42,877 nt of DNA from Bacillota bacterium. GTDB taxonomy: Bacteria > Bacillota > Bacilli > Alicyclobacillales > SLC66. Below the pieces are notes generated by a model that did not search any database, was not told where the DNA came from, and worked only from the letters and a program-made list of their open reading frames with translations. The translations under genes were made by a program, and so were the position numbers. Position 1 is the stretch's first letter. Every line of letters starts with the position of its first letter. Below are positions 1 to 8,800 of this stretch, in pieces. The DNA is taken from assembly GCA_021821055.1 (NCBI GenBank), contig JAKACX010000015.1, positions 1 to 42,877 of the forward strand, written 5' to 3'.

Positions 1-24
1 TACGTGTTTAGTTTTCAAGGATCC
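1..24 (-). promoter_or_regulatory. Conserved rRNA-operon leader motif (partial)
   Basis: Read on the minus strand, this edge contains ccttgaaaactaaaca, the kind of TTGAAAACT-type box found in leaders and spacers of Bacillus rRNA operons (antitermination or processing region). It lies about 80 nt downstream of the promoter at 109-137. Together they suggest that a 16S rRNA gene starts just beyond the left edge. The RNA gene itself is not in the window, so this is inference from motif and promoter. Confidence 0.55.
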
Positions 25-108
25 ATCGCCCAAAACCCGCGTCCTGCCTGCGTTTTTCGGTCTGTGCCGCCGCGGCTTCGCTTGCGCCCCGCCCGAGCGG
101 CAAGGAGT

Positions 109-137
109 AATATACCACGCCCGCACACCTCTGTCAA
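109..137 (-). promoter_or_regulatory. Strong sigma-A promoter, probably of an rRNA operon
   Basis: The minus strand reads TTGACA (137-132), a 17-nt spacer, then TATATT (114-109). This is a perfect -35 and a 5/6 -10. It lies in the 334-bp space left of trmD where no credible protein is encoded, and points out of the window. A weaker second candidate (TTGTCG, 17 nt, TATGCG) lies roughly 85 nt upstream, as in tandem rrn P1/P2 promoters. Transcription would start near position 102. Confidence 0.8.
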
Positions 138-334
138 CTCGATCCCGGCGGTCTGTCCGCCGCCGCCGCGACTCACAGACCACGGCAAACCCGCATACAG
201 TACCGTGAGCCCGCCGACAACAGAAGCCAGGGATACAGTGAACCGCGCTTGCCGCGCGGGCTCGACCCTGCAAAGCAGAACCGCGCCCCCCGACACCGGA
301 AGACATCCGACGGAGCCTACACCGATACGGATGA

Positions 335-1093
335 TCACGTATCCTCGTCCCGATCCGCCGAGCGCAGCATTTCGACCGTGCGCCGGTCGCCATCCGACAA
401 TGACGCCCGCAAAAGCAAGTCAGGCCTCCGCCGCAAGGTCCGCAACAGAGCCTGTCGCCTGCGCCAGGCGGCGATCTTCGCATGATCGCCCGACAGCAAC
501 ACGTCGGGTACGCCAATCCCGCGGAACTCGCGCGGGCGCGTGTACTGCGGGTGCTCCAGCAGCCCGTCCGCGAACGAATCCAACCGGTGGCTGTCGCTGT
601 TTCCGAGAACGCCCGGGACAAACCGCGCAACGGCGTCAATGAGAACCATCGCCGCCAACTCCCCGCCCGTCAGCACATAGTCGCCGATCGAAATCTCGTC
701 GGTCGCCAGGTGCGTGCGGATTCGTTCATCGAACCCCTCGTAGTGGCCGCACACGATGATGAGATGTCCGGACGACGACAGTTCCTGCGCCACTTCATGC
801 GACAACAGCCGCCCCTGCGGCGACATGAGAACGATGCGCGTCCCGTCCGTCCCATCCGCCGCGCGGGCGCGCAACTGGTCGACGGCGGCAAAAATGGGTT
901 CAGGCTTCAACAGCATGCCAGCCCCGCCGCCAAATGGGTAATCGTCCACCACATGGTGGCGGTCCGTGCTGTATTCCCGAAAGTCTACCAGACCAATCTC
1001 CAGGACGCCGGCGCCACGCGCCCGGCCGATCAGGCTGCTCCCCAGTATGGCCTGGAACATCTCCGGGAACAGCGTCAGCACATCAATCCGCAT
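335..1093 (-). CDS. trmD: tRNA (guanine37-N1)-methyltransferase TrmD
   Basis: TrmD methylates N1 of guanosine 37 in tRNAs reading CNN codons, using S-adenosylmethionine, and prevents +1 frameshifting. The product is 252 aa, usual for the family. It opens with [13 protein letters not shown] and carries the SPOUT trefoil-knot segments [12 protein letters not shown] (about 115-126) and [11 protein letters not shown] (about 135-145). The ATG at 1093 is preferred over an upstream in-frame start at 1105 because family members begin MRIDVLT. It follows rimM by 19 nt as the last gene of the ylxM-to-trmD operon. In B. subtilis rplS comes next; here an rRNA-type promoter follows instead. Confidence 0.97.
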   Translation of the reverse strand: MRIDVLTLFPEMFQAILGSSLIGRARGAGVLEIGLVDFREYSTDRHHVVDDYPFGGGAGMLLKPEPIFAAVDQLRARAADGTDGTRIVLMSPQGRLLSHEVAQELSSSGHLIIVCGHYEGFDERIRTHLATDEISIGDYVLTGGELAAMVLIDAVARFVPGVLGNSDSHRLDSFADGLLEHPQYTRPREFRGIGVPDVLLSGDHAKIAAWRRRQALLRTLRRRPDLLLRASLSDGDRRTVEMLRSADRDEDT

Positions 1094-1112
1094 GCCTGCA
1101 ACCACGGCTCCT

Positions 1113-1631
1113 TTAATCGAGCAATCCAGGCATCATGTGTACATTCACCCTGCGCCCCGCGACGTCGATGCCAAGGATGCACTCGCGGATCGCAGGAAGC
1201 AGGACGTCCCGACCGGCGGCCGTCCGCACCACATACACGTCATTCGCGCCGGGTGCAAGGACCTGCGTGAGTTCCCCCAGCCGCTCTCCCTCATCCGTGT
1301 ACACGTCACAACCGACGAGTTCGTGAATGAAGTGCTCGCCCTCCGCCAGAGGGGCCAACTGCGACTCGTCCACCTTCAGGTGCAAGCCCCGCAGCGCCGC
1401 CGCGTCCCCGATGCTGTCCACCTCGCCAAACGCGACGATGTAGACGCCCTTTTGCCGCCGCGCCGCTTGCACCGTCACTTCCCGCAGCACCGCATCCCGC
1501 GCCGCGTCGACGAGCAGCAGTCGCGACCCCGGCGCGAACCGCAGCTCCGGAAAGTCCGTTCTGCTGAGGACCCGCACCTCTCCACGCAGGCCGTGCGTTG
1601 CCCCAATGACTCCCACCGTGTACAAAGCCAT
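1113..1631 (-). CDS. rimM: Ribosome maturation factor RimM
   Basis: RimM is a 30S assembly factor that binds ribosomal protein S19 and helps mature the 16S 3' domain. The 172-aa product has the N-terminal signature [15 protein letters not shown] and a C-terminal PRC-barrel region ([17 protein letters not shown], ending [14 protein letters not shown]). The ATG at 1631 lies nine bases after a GGGGTG ribosome-binding stretch. GTG codons at 1643 and 1637 are alternatives. It sits between ylqD and trmD, the usual Firmicute order. Confidence 0.95.
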   Translation of the reverse strand: MALYTVGVIGATHGLRGEVRVLSRTDFPELRFAPGSRLLLVDAARDAVLREVTVQAARRQKGVYIVAFGEVDSIGDAAALRGLHLKVDESQLAPLAEGEHFIHELVGCDVYTDEGERLGELTQVLAPGANDVYVVRTAAGRDVLLPAIRECILGIDVAGRRVNVHMMPGLLD

Positions 1632-1653
1632 ATCCACTGACACCCCGCGCCCG

Positions 1654-2091
1654 TTACGAGATGATGTTCACGGGCAAAGGTTCTCCGCTGCGGCGAATCT
1701 CGACGACAATGCCATCTTTCACCACGATTTCGCTGCCGAGGACAACTTTCTCCCACGAATCGCCCACTTCGACGTCAATCGAAGTCTCGACGGTTCCGTT
1801 TGGAACTTCCGAATCAATGTCCATCTGTTGAATCTGTGACAACTGGGCAATCAATTGTTCCCGCCGTTCGACGCGCTGGGAGCGCTCCATCTCGATGCGC
1901 TGTTCCGTCGCCTGCACGGCGCCCTCCCCCTGCTTTTCCGCGTCGCGCTGCCACTGCTTGCCGCGAAACTCCAGTTCCTCGAGCTCAGCGATCGTCTGAT
2001 TCACCAGACGGCGCAACTCGGCGAGCCAAGTCTGTTTCGTTTCCTCGGTCAGAATGATTTTAACGGCCACAGGTTGGCGTATCGTAATCAA
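1654..2091 (-). CDS. ylqD: YlqD family protein of unknown function
   Basis: This 145-aa protein matches YlqD, a small Firmicute protein conserved between khpA and rimM whose role is unknown. The N-terminal part (about 1-25) reads TIRQPVAVKIILTEETK. A long charged helical stretch follows (about 25-95, rich in E, Q and R, likely coiled coil), then a small beta-type C-terminal domain (about 100-145, with ETSIDVEVGDSWEKV). The TTG at 2091 is chosen because GAGGAG lies nine bases upstream; the in-frame TTG at 2100 abuts that ribosome-binding site and cannot use it. No catalytic motif is visible. Confidence 0.85.
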   Translation of the reverse strand: MITIRQPVAVKIILTEETKQTWLAELRRLVNQTIAELEELEFRGKQWQRDAEKQGEGAVQATEQRIEMERSQRVERREQLIAQLSQIQQMDIDSEVPNGTVETSIDVEVGDSWEKVVLGSEIVVKDGIVVEIRRSGEPLPVNIIS

Positions 2092-2129
2092 ACTCTCCAA
2101 CTCCTCAAGTCAAAATGGGTGGACCATGA

Positions 2130-2171
2130 CTGATTCCGCACGCCGCGGCGTCGCGGACGGCGCGGAATCAG
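2130..2171 (-). other. Hairpin between khpA and ylqD, no U-tract
   Basis: ctgattccgc (2130-2139) and gcggaatcag (2162-2171) form a 10-bp inverted repeat. It extends inward by about four pairs past a two-base bulge. No T-run follows on the minus strand, so it is not a standard terminator. It sits in an unusually long 233-nt intergenic space inside an otherwise tight operon and may be an mRNA processing or stabilising element. No convincing gene was seen in that space. Confidence 0.5.
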
Positions 2172-2324
2172 GCTGTTGCCGGCAAATCCCCGGGGACATG
2201 CGACCCGGTCCCGCTCAGGTGAACCACGCGCACACAGCGCCGCCGCGCCGCTTGAGACACCGCGCCCGCCGTCACCTGCCAACATCCGGACCGTCGCACA
2301 TCCTTGCCCCCAGATCCACTGCCA

Positions 2325-2552
2325 TCAAACGATTTCCACAGTTACCCGCTGGTTGTACTGCAATGCCGCCGCCGAAACGACGGTTCGGATGGACTTGGCC
2401 AAACGCCCGCTCTTCCCGATCACTTTCCCCATGTCCGCCGGCGAGACGGACAGTTCGTAGACGATCCCGCGTTCCTTCTGAACTTCGCGAACGCGGACCC
2501 CCTTGGGATCGTCCACCAGATTCCGCGCAATCAGTTCGACAAGTTCCTGCAT
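2325..2552 (-). CDS. khpA: KH-domain RNA-binding protein KhpA
   Basis: KhpA (YlqC in B. subtilis) is a single-KH-domain RNA-binding protein which, with KhpB, affects cell elongation and RNA metabolism in Firmicutes. The 75-aa product is essentially one KH domain. The GXXG loop is visible as MGKVIGKSGRLAKSIR (about residues 41-56). The ATG follows GGAGG by eight bases. It lies 42 nt downstream of rpsP, the normal neighbour. Confidence 0.93.
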   Translation of the reverse strand: MQELVELIARNLVDDPKGVRVREVQKERGIVYELSVSPADMGKVIGKSGRLAKSIRTVVSAAALQYNQRVTVEIV

Positions 2553-2594
2553 CGAAGTCGCCTCCGCCGCGTCAGCTCCAACCCGCGCACCTGC

Positions 2595-2870
2595 CTACTT
2601 CCCAGCTTGCCGCAACTCGTGCGCTTTCTTCATGATTCCCAACTGGTGCAACAGATACCGCGCCGAATCGGACGGCTGCGCGCCCGTCTGCAACCAGTAG
2701 AGCGCGCGGTCTTCCTTGATGACGATCTGCGCCGGCTCCACGAGTGGGTTGTACGTGCCGATCTCCTCGACAAAACGTCCGTCCCGCGGCGAACGGGAAT
2801 CAGACACGACCACGCGATAAAACGGCGATTTCTTGGCGCCCATTCGCTTCAAGCGGATTCTCACTGCCAT
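2595..2870 (-). CDS. rpsP: 30S ribosomal protein bS16
   Basis: bS16 binds 16S rRNA in the lower 30S body and is needed for assembly. The 91-aa product begins [19 protein letters not shown] and contains the conserved [19 protein letters not shown] segment. It has a very strong ribosome-binding site, AAGGAGGTGAT, nine bases before the ATG, fitting a highly translated gene. It sits between ffh and khpA. Confidence 0.98.
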   Translation of the reverse strand: MAVRIRLKRMGAKKSPFYRVVVSDSRSPRDGRFVEEIGTYNPLVEPAQIVIKEDRALYWLQTGAQPSDSARYLLHQLGIMKKAHELRQAGK

Positions 2871-2911
2871 GATGTTATCACCTCCTTACAGAGTCTGCGC
2901 GTTCCCGGCCG

Positions 2912-4342
2912 CTAGCGGCGCTTCTTGCCGCGCGATCCACCCCTTGGCGCGAAATCGCGCGGCCCGCCCTTCATTCCGCCGCCAAACGGCCCCATGCCTC
3001 CCATGCCCTTCATGGCCCCGCGGCCGCCCTTCCCGAATCCCGAGAATTGCTTCATCACCTTGCGCATCTCACCGAACTGCCGCAGCAACTGGTTGACGTC
3101 CTTCACCTGTGTCCCGCTGCCCTTGGCGATGCGCATGCGCCGCGTCGCACTCTTTTCGATCAGTTCCGGCCGGCCGCGCTCTTCGCGCGACATGGAGAGG
3201 ATGATCGCTTCGACCTTTTTCAACTGGCCCGTATCCGCCGCGCTCTCCTTCATTTGCTTCATGCGTCCCATCCCGGGCAGCATGCCAAGCAACTGGTCAA
3301 GCGGACCGAGGTTCTTCACCTGCTGCAACTGCGCGAGAAAATCGTCAAACGTAAACTCGTTGCGGAGCAGCTTTTGCTCAAGCTCCCGCGCCTGGCCCTC
3401 ATCAACCGTCGCCTGCGCCTTCTCGATCAGGGACAAGACGTCGCCCATGCCGAGAATTCGCGAAGCCATACGGTCCGGGTAAAACGGCTCCAGTCCATCC
3501 GGGCGCTCACTGGTGCCGACGTACTTGATCGGGCATCCCGTGGCATGCCGCACGGTCAGCGCGGCCCCGCCCCTTGTGTCGCTGTCCATCTTGCTGAGAA
3601 TGACGCCCGTCACACCGAGCACGCGATGAAACTCCTGCGCCACCGAGATGGCGTCCTGACCCGTCATCGCGTCGACGACAAGCAGTATTTCCTGCGGCGC
3701 GGCCAGCGCCTTCAGGTCCCGGAGTTCCTCCATCATCGCGCTGTCGACCTGCAACCGCCCGGCCGTGTCCACCAGCACGTAGTCGTTCCCGGCCCTCCGG
3801 GCGTGCGCCAGGGCCTGGTCGACGATGTCGTGCGGCAACGCATCGCCCGTCAGGGCAAAAACCGGCGTTCCGATCTGCTCGCCGAGCAACTGCAGCTGCG
3901 TCACGGCCGCGGGACGGTAGACATCCGCCGCCACGAGCAGCGGCCGACGGTGTTCCGAGGTCTTCAGGAGGCGCGCAAGCTTCGCAATCGCGGTCGTCTT
4001 CCCCGCACCCTGCAGACCGACCAGCATCACCACTGTCGGCGGCTGGGCCGCCCGCGCGAGACGCGACTGCTCGCCGCCCATCAGCGCAGTCAGTTCCTCG
4101 CTTACGATCTTGACGACCTGCTGGGCCGCCGACAGGCTCTGCAGGATTTCCTGCCCGACCGCCCGCTCCTGCACGCGATCGATGAATTCGCGCGCCACGA
4201 CGTGGTTCACGTCGGCCTCCAGCAGGGCCCGGCGCACCTCGCGCAGCGCCTCTTTCACATCATCCGGCGACAGCCGCCCCTTGCCGCGCAAGCGACGGAA
4301 CGTCGCCTGCAGGCGATCCGACAGTGTGTCAAACACGTGCAT
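2912..4342 (-). CDS. ffh: Signal recognition particle protein Ffh
   Basis: Ffh is the GTPase of the signal recognition particle; it binds 4.5S/6S RNA and signal sequences of nascent membrane and secreted proteins. Order of domains in the 476-aa product: N helical bundle (1-90), G domain with GLQGAGKTT (109-117), DTAGR (192-196) and SKMD (250-253), and M domain with RIAKGSGTQVKDVNQLL in the RNA-binding part. The C terminus is a Gly/Met-rich flexible tail (MKGMGGMGPFGGGMKGG) ending GKKRR. The ATG at 4342 gives the family-like start; a GTG at 4336 has slightly better spacing from GGAAGGGG. The ylxM stop lies 89 nt upstream. Confidence 0.97.
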   Translation of the reverse strand: MHVFDTLSDRLQATFRRLRGKGRLSPDDVKEALREVRRALLEADVNHVVAREFIDRVQERAVGQEILQSLSAAQQVVKIVSEELTALMGGEQSRLARAAQPPTVVMLVGLQGAGKTTAIAKLARLLKTSEHRRPLLVAADVYRPAAVTQLQLLGEQIGTPVFALTGDALPHDIVDQALAHARRAGNDYVLVDTAGRLQVDSAMMEELRDLKALAAPQEILLVVDAMTGQDAISVAQEFHRVLGVTGVILSKMDSDTRGGAALTVRHATGCPIKYVGTSERPDGLEPFYPDRMASRILGMGDVLSLIEKAQATVDEGQARELEQKLLRNEFTFDDFLAQLQQVKNLGPLDQLLGMLPGMGRMKQMKESAADTGQLKKVEAIILSMSREERGRPELIEKSATRRMRIAKGSGTQVKDVNQLLRQFGEMRKVMKQFSGFGKGGRGAMKGMGGMGPFGGGMKGGPRDFAPRGGSRGKKRR

Positions 4343-4431
4343 CGCCCCTTCCGTCGCCGTCACACCAGCCGCGCCAAACCGTCGCACAACACCCGCGGAC
4401 GGCAGCCGGCAGACGTCCGCGCCAGGCCCGG

Positions 4432-4755
4432 TCAGGCAAGCGCGCGCAGCGCGACAAGCAGATCCTCCCGCACGCCGTACTGGTCGCGCAACTGCTTCTC
4501 CACCAGATCGAGGGCGCGTTGCCTTTCCCGGTACCGCAGCAGCAGACCGAGCTTCTCCTCATACTCCTGAAGCTGAAGTTCGGTTCTTCGCACCGTGTCG
4601 TTGACCGCCTGGCGGGAAATTCCCAGCGTCTCCCCGATCTCCGCCAACGACAGGTCTTCGAAGTAGCGCATCTCGACGATGCGCCGCTGGCGTTCCGTCA
4701 GCAAAGCCCCGTACCAGTCGTACAGCTGGTGCGCCTCAAGCGCCTTGTCCAGCAT
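4432..4755 (-). CDS. ylxM: YlxM-type helix-turn-helix protein, SRP-associated
   Basis: YlxM is a small sigma-70-region-4-like protein that in Firmicutes and streptococci sits before ffh and modulates SRP GTPase function. The 107-aa product contains LSLAEIGETLGISRQAVNDT (about 45-64), a helix-turn-helix, followed by a coiled-coil tail. The ATG at 4755 matches the family start (MLDKALEAHQLYDWYGALL). The in-frame extension to 4842 is excluded because it covers the promoter at 4810-4838. The ribosome-binding site is weak. It is the first gene of the SRP-translation operon. Confidence 0.9.
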   Translation of the reverse strand: MLDKALEAHQLYDWYGALLTERQRRIVEMRYFEDLSLAEIGETLGISRQAVNDTVRRTELQLQEYEEKLGLLLRYRERQRALDLVEKQLRDQYGVREDLLVALRALA

Positions 4756-4809
4756 GGGCACACACGTCCAATCCGTCCATTTTGCCGGTCGCCCATGGTT
4801 GTCTTTCAC

Positions 4810-4838
4810 ACTATAGCGAATCGCAGAAACCGTGTCAA
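4810..4838 (-). promoter_or_regulatory. Near-consensus sigma-A promoter of ylxM-ffh operon
   Basis: The minus strand shows TTGACA (4838-4833), a 17-nt spacer and TATAGT (4815-4810). This is a perfect -35 and 5/6 -10. It begins seven bases after the ftsY stop, so it separates the smc-ftsY transcript from ylxM-ffh-rpsP-khpA-ylqD-rimM-trmD. Predicted start of transcription is near 4803, giving a leader of about 48 nt. Confidence 0.85.
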
Positions 4839-4844
4839 GCATTT

Positions 4845-5762
4845 TTACTTGTCAGCCGACAGCAACGCGCTGGCGAAGTCTTCCGGCGCAAACAGCGCCA
4901 CATCGTCAATTTTCTCGCCGACGCCGACCAGCTTCACCGGTATTCCGAGTTCCCTGGCCACCGCGATCACGACCCCGCCCTTGGCGGTGCTGTCCAGCTT
5001 GGTGAGCGCCACGCCCGTCACTCTGGCCGCTTCCCGAAAGACCTTCGCCTGCTGCAGGCCGTTTTGTCCCGTCGTGGCGTCGAGGACGAGCAGGACTTCA
5101 TGCGGCGCCCCCGGAATCTCCCGATTGATCACTCTGTAGACCTTGTTCAATTCGTCCATCAGGTGCTGCTTGTTTTGCAGCCGCCCCGCCGTGTCGCACA
5201 GCAACACGTCGATTCCGCGCGACTTGGCCGCCTGCAGGGCGTCGAAGATCACCGCCGCCGCGTCGGATCCCGTCTTTTGCCGCACGACGTCGACGCCCGC
5301 CCGCTCGCCCCACGCCACCAACTGCTCCACGGCCGCCGCGCGAAATGTGTCGCCGGCTGCGAGCAGCACCCTCTTGCCCTGTGCACGGTACATGTGAGCC
5401 AGTTTCCCCACCAGCGTCGTCTTGCCGGCGCCGTTCACGCCCACGACAAGGATGACGGTCGGACCGTCCGCCGACTCCGCGACAGGCGCCGCGCTGTCCC
5501 CCAGAAGTTCAACGATCGCGCCGCGCAGAACCGGCAGCAGTTCGTCGGCCGATTCGAGGCCGCGCCGCTTCGACTCCCGGCGCAGGCGCAGGAGCAGGTC
5601 TTCACACGTGGCGAAGCCGACGTCCGCAGACAACAGCACTTCCTCCAGTTCCTCAAACACACCCTCGTCAATCTTCCTTCGCTTGAGCACACTGGCCAGC
5701 CGTTCCGTGAACAGTTCCCGAGTCTTGCCCAGACTCTGCCTGAAGCGGTCAAACAGCCCCAC
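4845..5762 (-). CDS. ftsY: SRP receptor GTPase FtsY
   Basis: FtsY docks the ribosome-SRP complex at the membrane; its GTPase pairs with that of Ffh. The 305-aa product lacks a long acidic A domain, as is usual in Firmicutes. It starts MGLFDRFRQSLGKTREL and has GVNGAGKTT (108-116), a DTAGR motif, and TKLDSTAKGG near 250. The GTG at 5762 is supported by GGAGG some 11 bases upstream and by the family start. It follows smc by 85 nt with no terminator seen. Confidence 0.96.
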   Translation of the reverse strand: MGLFDRFRQSLGKTRELFTERLASVLKRRKIDEGVFEELEEVLLSADVGFATCEDLLLRLRRESKRRGLESADELLPVLRGAIVELLGDSAAPVAESADGPTVILVVGVNGAGKTTLVGKLAHMYRAQGKRVLLAAGDTFRAAAVEQLVAWGERAGVDVVRQKTGSDAAAVIFDALQAAKSRGIDVLLCDTAGRLQNKQHLMDELNKVYRVINREIPGAPHEVLLVLDATTGQNGLQQAKVFREAARVTGVALTKLDSTAKGGVVIAVARELGIPVKLVGVGEKIDDVALFAPEDFASALLSADK

Positions 5763-5847
5763 TTGCCACACCCCCTCCATCCGGGACCGCCATCATCCGT
5801 AACCGCAGGGCGCGGCGGATCCGCCGAGCGGTGTGTCGCGCCGGCCA

Positions 5848-8800
5848 TCACGCCGTCGCGACCTCGTCGTCCGCGACGCGCACCGACACCAGGCGCGACG
5901 CGCCCGAATCGTGCACCGTCACGCCATAGAGTACGTCTGCCGTCTCCATCGTGCCGCGCCTGTGGGTAATCAGCACAAACTGCGTCGTCCCCGCAAAGAC
6001 GCGAAGATAGTCCGCGAACCGCGCCACGTTCGCCTCGTCGAGCGCCGCCTCAACCTCATCCAGTATGCAGAAGGGAACGGGCTTGACGTGCAGAATGGCA
6101 AACAGCAGCGCCAGCGCCGTCAGCGCCCGCTCCCCTCCGGAGAGCAGCGACAGGGACTGCATCTTCTTGCCCGGAGGTTCCGCCACGATCTCGATCCCCG
6201 CCGTCAGCGCATCCTCGCCGCTCAGCCTGATGTCCGCCCGTCCGCCGTCGAACAGCCTTCCGAAGACCGCGCAAAAGTGACCGCGCACATCCTCGAAGGT
6301 CGCGTGAAAACGGCGCCTCATCTCGGCGTCCATATCGTCGAGCAACGTCTGGAGTTGCCCGCGGGCTTCATCCAGGTCCCGCTCCTCGCCGTGCAGGAAG
6401 CGATGGCGTTCACCCAGCCGGGCGCACTCCTCGATGGCGCCCAGGCTCACCTCGCCAAAGGACTCGAGTTCCCGCTTGCACGCGGCCCACTGCGCGCGCG
6501 CCTCCGCCGGCGGCGTCAGCAAGGCGTGGTTCTGCTGCGCCAGTTCCAGCCCCACGCCGTAGCGCTCGCGCAGCGTATCCATCTTGCCTTCGACCTCCGC
6601 TTCGGCGCGCGCGCACACCGTCTCGTTCGCCCGCAGCCGCTCCGACGCCGCTCGCTCTTCGTCGCGAACCGACGCGCGCGTGCGCTCCCCCTCACCAAGG
6701 ATGGCCGCGCTATCCTCCCGCTGTGCGCGCAGGGTCTCCAACGCGTCTTTCAACTCGTCGCGCAGCGCCCCGGCTTCCTTTCCCTGCGCAGCGTACCGTT
6801 CCAGATCGGCGCGAAAGCGCGCCAGCCGTTCATGCAGATTCGCCCGTTCCCCGTGGATGCGCTCGATCTCCCGCCGCACGCCTGCCACCCGCTCCCCGAC
6901 CCGGCGCAACGCATCGTCCGCCCCGCGCGCCGCTTCCTCGCGCTGCGCCGCCAGCACCCGCAGTTCCGTCAATTCGTCGCCGCGACTCTGCGCCTCTTCC
7001 TCGATTCTTTGCAGGTTCTCCTGAGCCGCGGCGATGCGCCCCTCAAACGTCGCAATCTGCGCGGCAAAGCCGTCCACTTCGCCGCGCATGGCATCGAGAC
7101 CGGCGCGTGACCGACGCGCCTCGGCTTCGTGTTGTTCGACCGCGCGCAACAACGCGTCGCGCTGCAGTTGCGCCCTCTCCCCGGCGCTGCACAGCGCAGC
7201 CTCCCGCGCCTCGGCCGCCTGCAACTCCCGCGCGCACAGCGCAAGGCGCGCCTGGACCGCGGCGGCGTCCGCGCGCGCCTCGTCCAGGCCGCGCGCAAGA
7301 CTGTCCTGCTCCGCCTTGACCGCATCCGCCTGCACCCCGAGCTCGCGTTCCCTTGCGGCGAGCGCCGCGATTTCCTGCGCCCGGCCCAAGATGGCCGCTC
7401 CCTTGCGCCCGACGGCTCCGCCCGTCATGGATCCACCCGGGTTCACCACGTCGCCCGCGAGAGTCACGATGCGCACGCGATGTTGCAGCACGCGCGCGAT
7501 CCGGTTGGCGTCCGGCAGCGTCTCCACCACCAGCACATGCCCGAGCAGCGAATCCAGGATGGGCCGGAGTGAGTCCTCGACTGTCGCAAGTTCTGCCGCG
7601 ACGCCGACAAATCCGGACGCCGACTTCACCATCTGGACCTCATGGGGCGGCATGCGGCGGCCGCGAATCGTCTCAAGCGGCAGAAAGGTCGCCCGACCGG
7701 CCTGCGCCCGGCGCAGGAATTCGATCGCCTGGCGCGCGCTTGCCTCCGTGGCCACGATGATGTTTTGCAGCGCTCCCCCGAGCGCCGTCTCCACGGCCAG
7801 TCGCCACTTGTCCGGCACGTCCACGACGTCCGCGACTGCGCCGCGGATTCCCCCCAGCTTGCCGTCGCGCGCCGCCCGCAGGACAGCCCGCGGTCCCGCG
7901 GCGAAACCGTCCAGGTCACGCTGCATGTCCTGCAACGCCGTCAGCCGCGTGTGCGTCGCAAGCCTCGTGCGCTCGAGCGCCTGCAGTTCATGCGTCTTTG
8001 CCTCCGCAGCCCGTCCCACCGTCGCCACGCGCTCCTGCGCCGCCCGGATGTCGGCGGACGCCTGCTCCCCGGCGGCCTGCGCCGCAGCCATCAGGCGCAC
8101 AGCCTCCTGGCGCTGCGCCTCAAGTTCCCCGACCCGCTCCCCCTGCGCCGCCGCATCCGCGCGCTCGCGCTCCGCCTCGCGCTGCGCATGTTCCAGCCGC
8201 TGCGCCAGATTGCGCAATTCGTTGCGCCCCGCGGCCTGCGCCCGCATCACTTCAATCAACTCCGCGCGCGCCTGCTCGATCTCCGCCTTGCACTGCGCCG
8301 CCATCTGGCGTGTGGCCTCACTGTTCTGGCGCCGCTCCAGTTCGGACTGCACCGCCTGGTGTTCACGCCGCAGATCGACCGCGCGCTGCTCCAAGACGCC
8401 GCGCTCCGCCTCCAGTTCCGCCAGTTCGCGCTGCAGCCGTTGCAGGGCGAGGTGCGCCTCCTCCTGACCGGCCAGCGCGTGCTCATGGCGCTCGAACGAC
8501 AGCCTGCGCTCCGCCTCGAACTGCTCGACGGACGCCGTCGCGGCGAGCAGCGCGGTCTGCGTGTCCGCGATTTGCCGTTCGGCCAAGTCGGCCTGCGCCC
8601 GCCACTGCGCCACCTGCCGCTCGACCGCCTGCGCCCGCTCGCCGATGGCGGAGAGCGCCGCACGGGCGCTGTCCGCCTGGCGTTCGGCCTCGTCCCGCCG
8701 CGCCAGGAGATCGCCAATTTCGTGGGCGAGCAGCGCAATGTGCAGATCGGTCGCCTGTTGCTCCAGGGCCTGGTAGCGCCGCGCCGTCTCGGCCCGTTCC

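Noticed and set aside
15-338. A 107-codon open frame starting at the trmD stop on the minus strand
   Set aside because: It runs over the -35/-10 promoter and the rRNA leader motif, is unlike L19 or any family I know, and has no ribosome-binding site of note.
2088-2285. A 65-codon frame between khpA and ylqD
   Set aside because: Composition is Arg/Gly/Ser-rich, there is no ribosome-binding site and it crosses the hairpin.
3047-4570. A 507-codon frame antisense to ffh
   Set aside because: Its composition is the Arg/His/Gln-rich pattern of a reverse-strand shadow in a high-GC gene; ffh is unambiguous.
7034-8467. A 477-codon Ser/Ala/Arg-rich frame antisense to smc
   Set aside because: The low-complexity content mirrors the coiled-coil codons of smc; no start signal.
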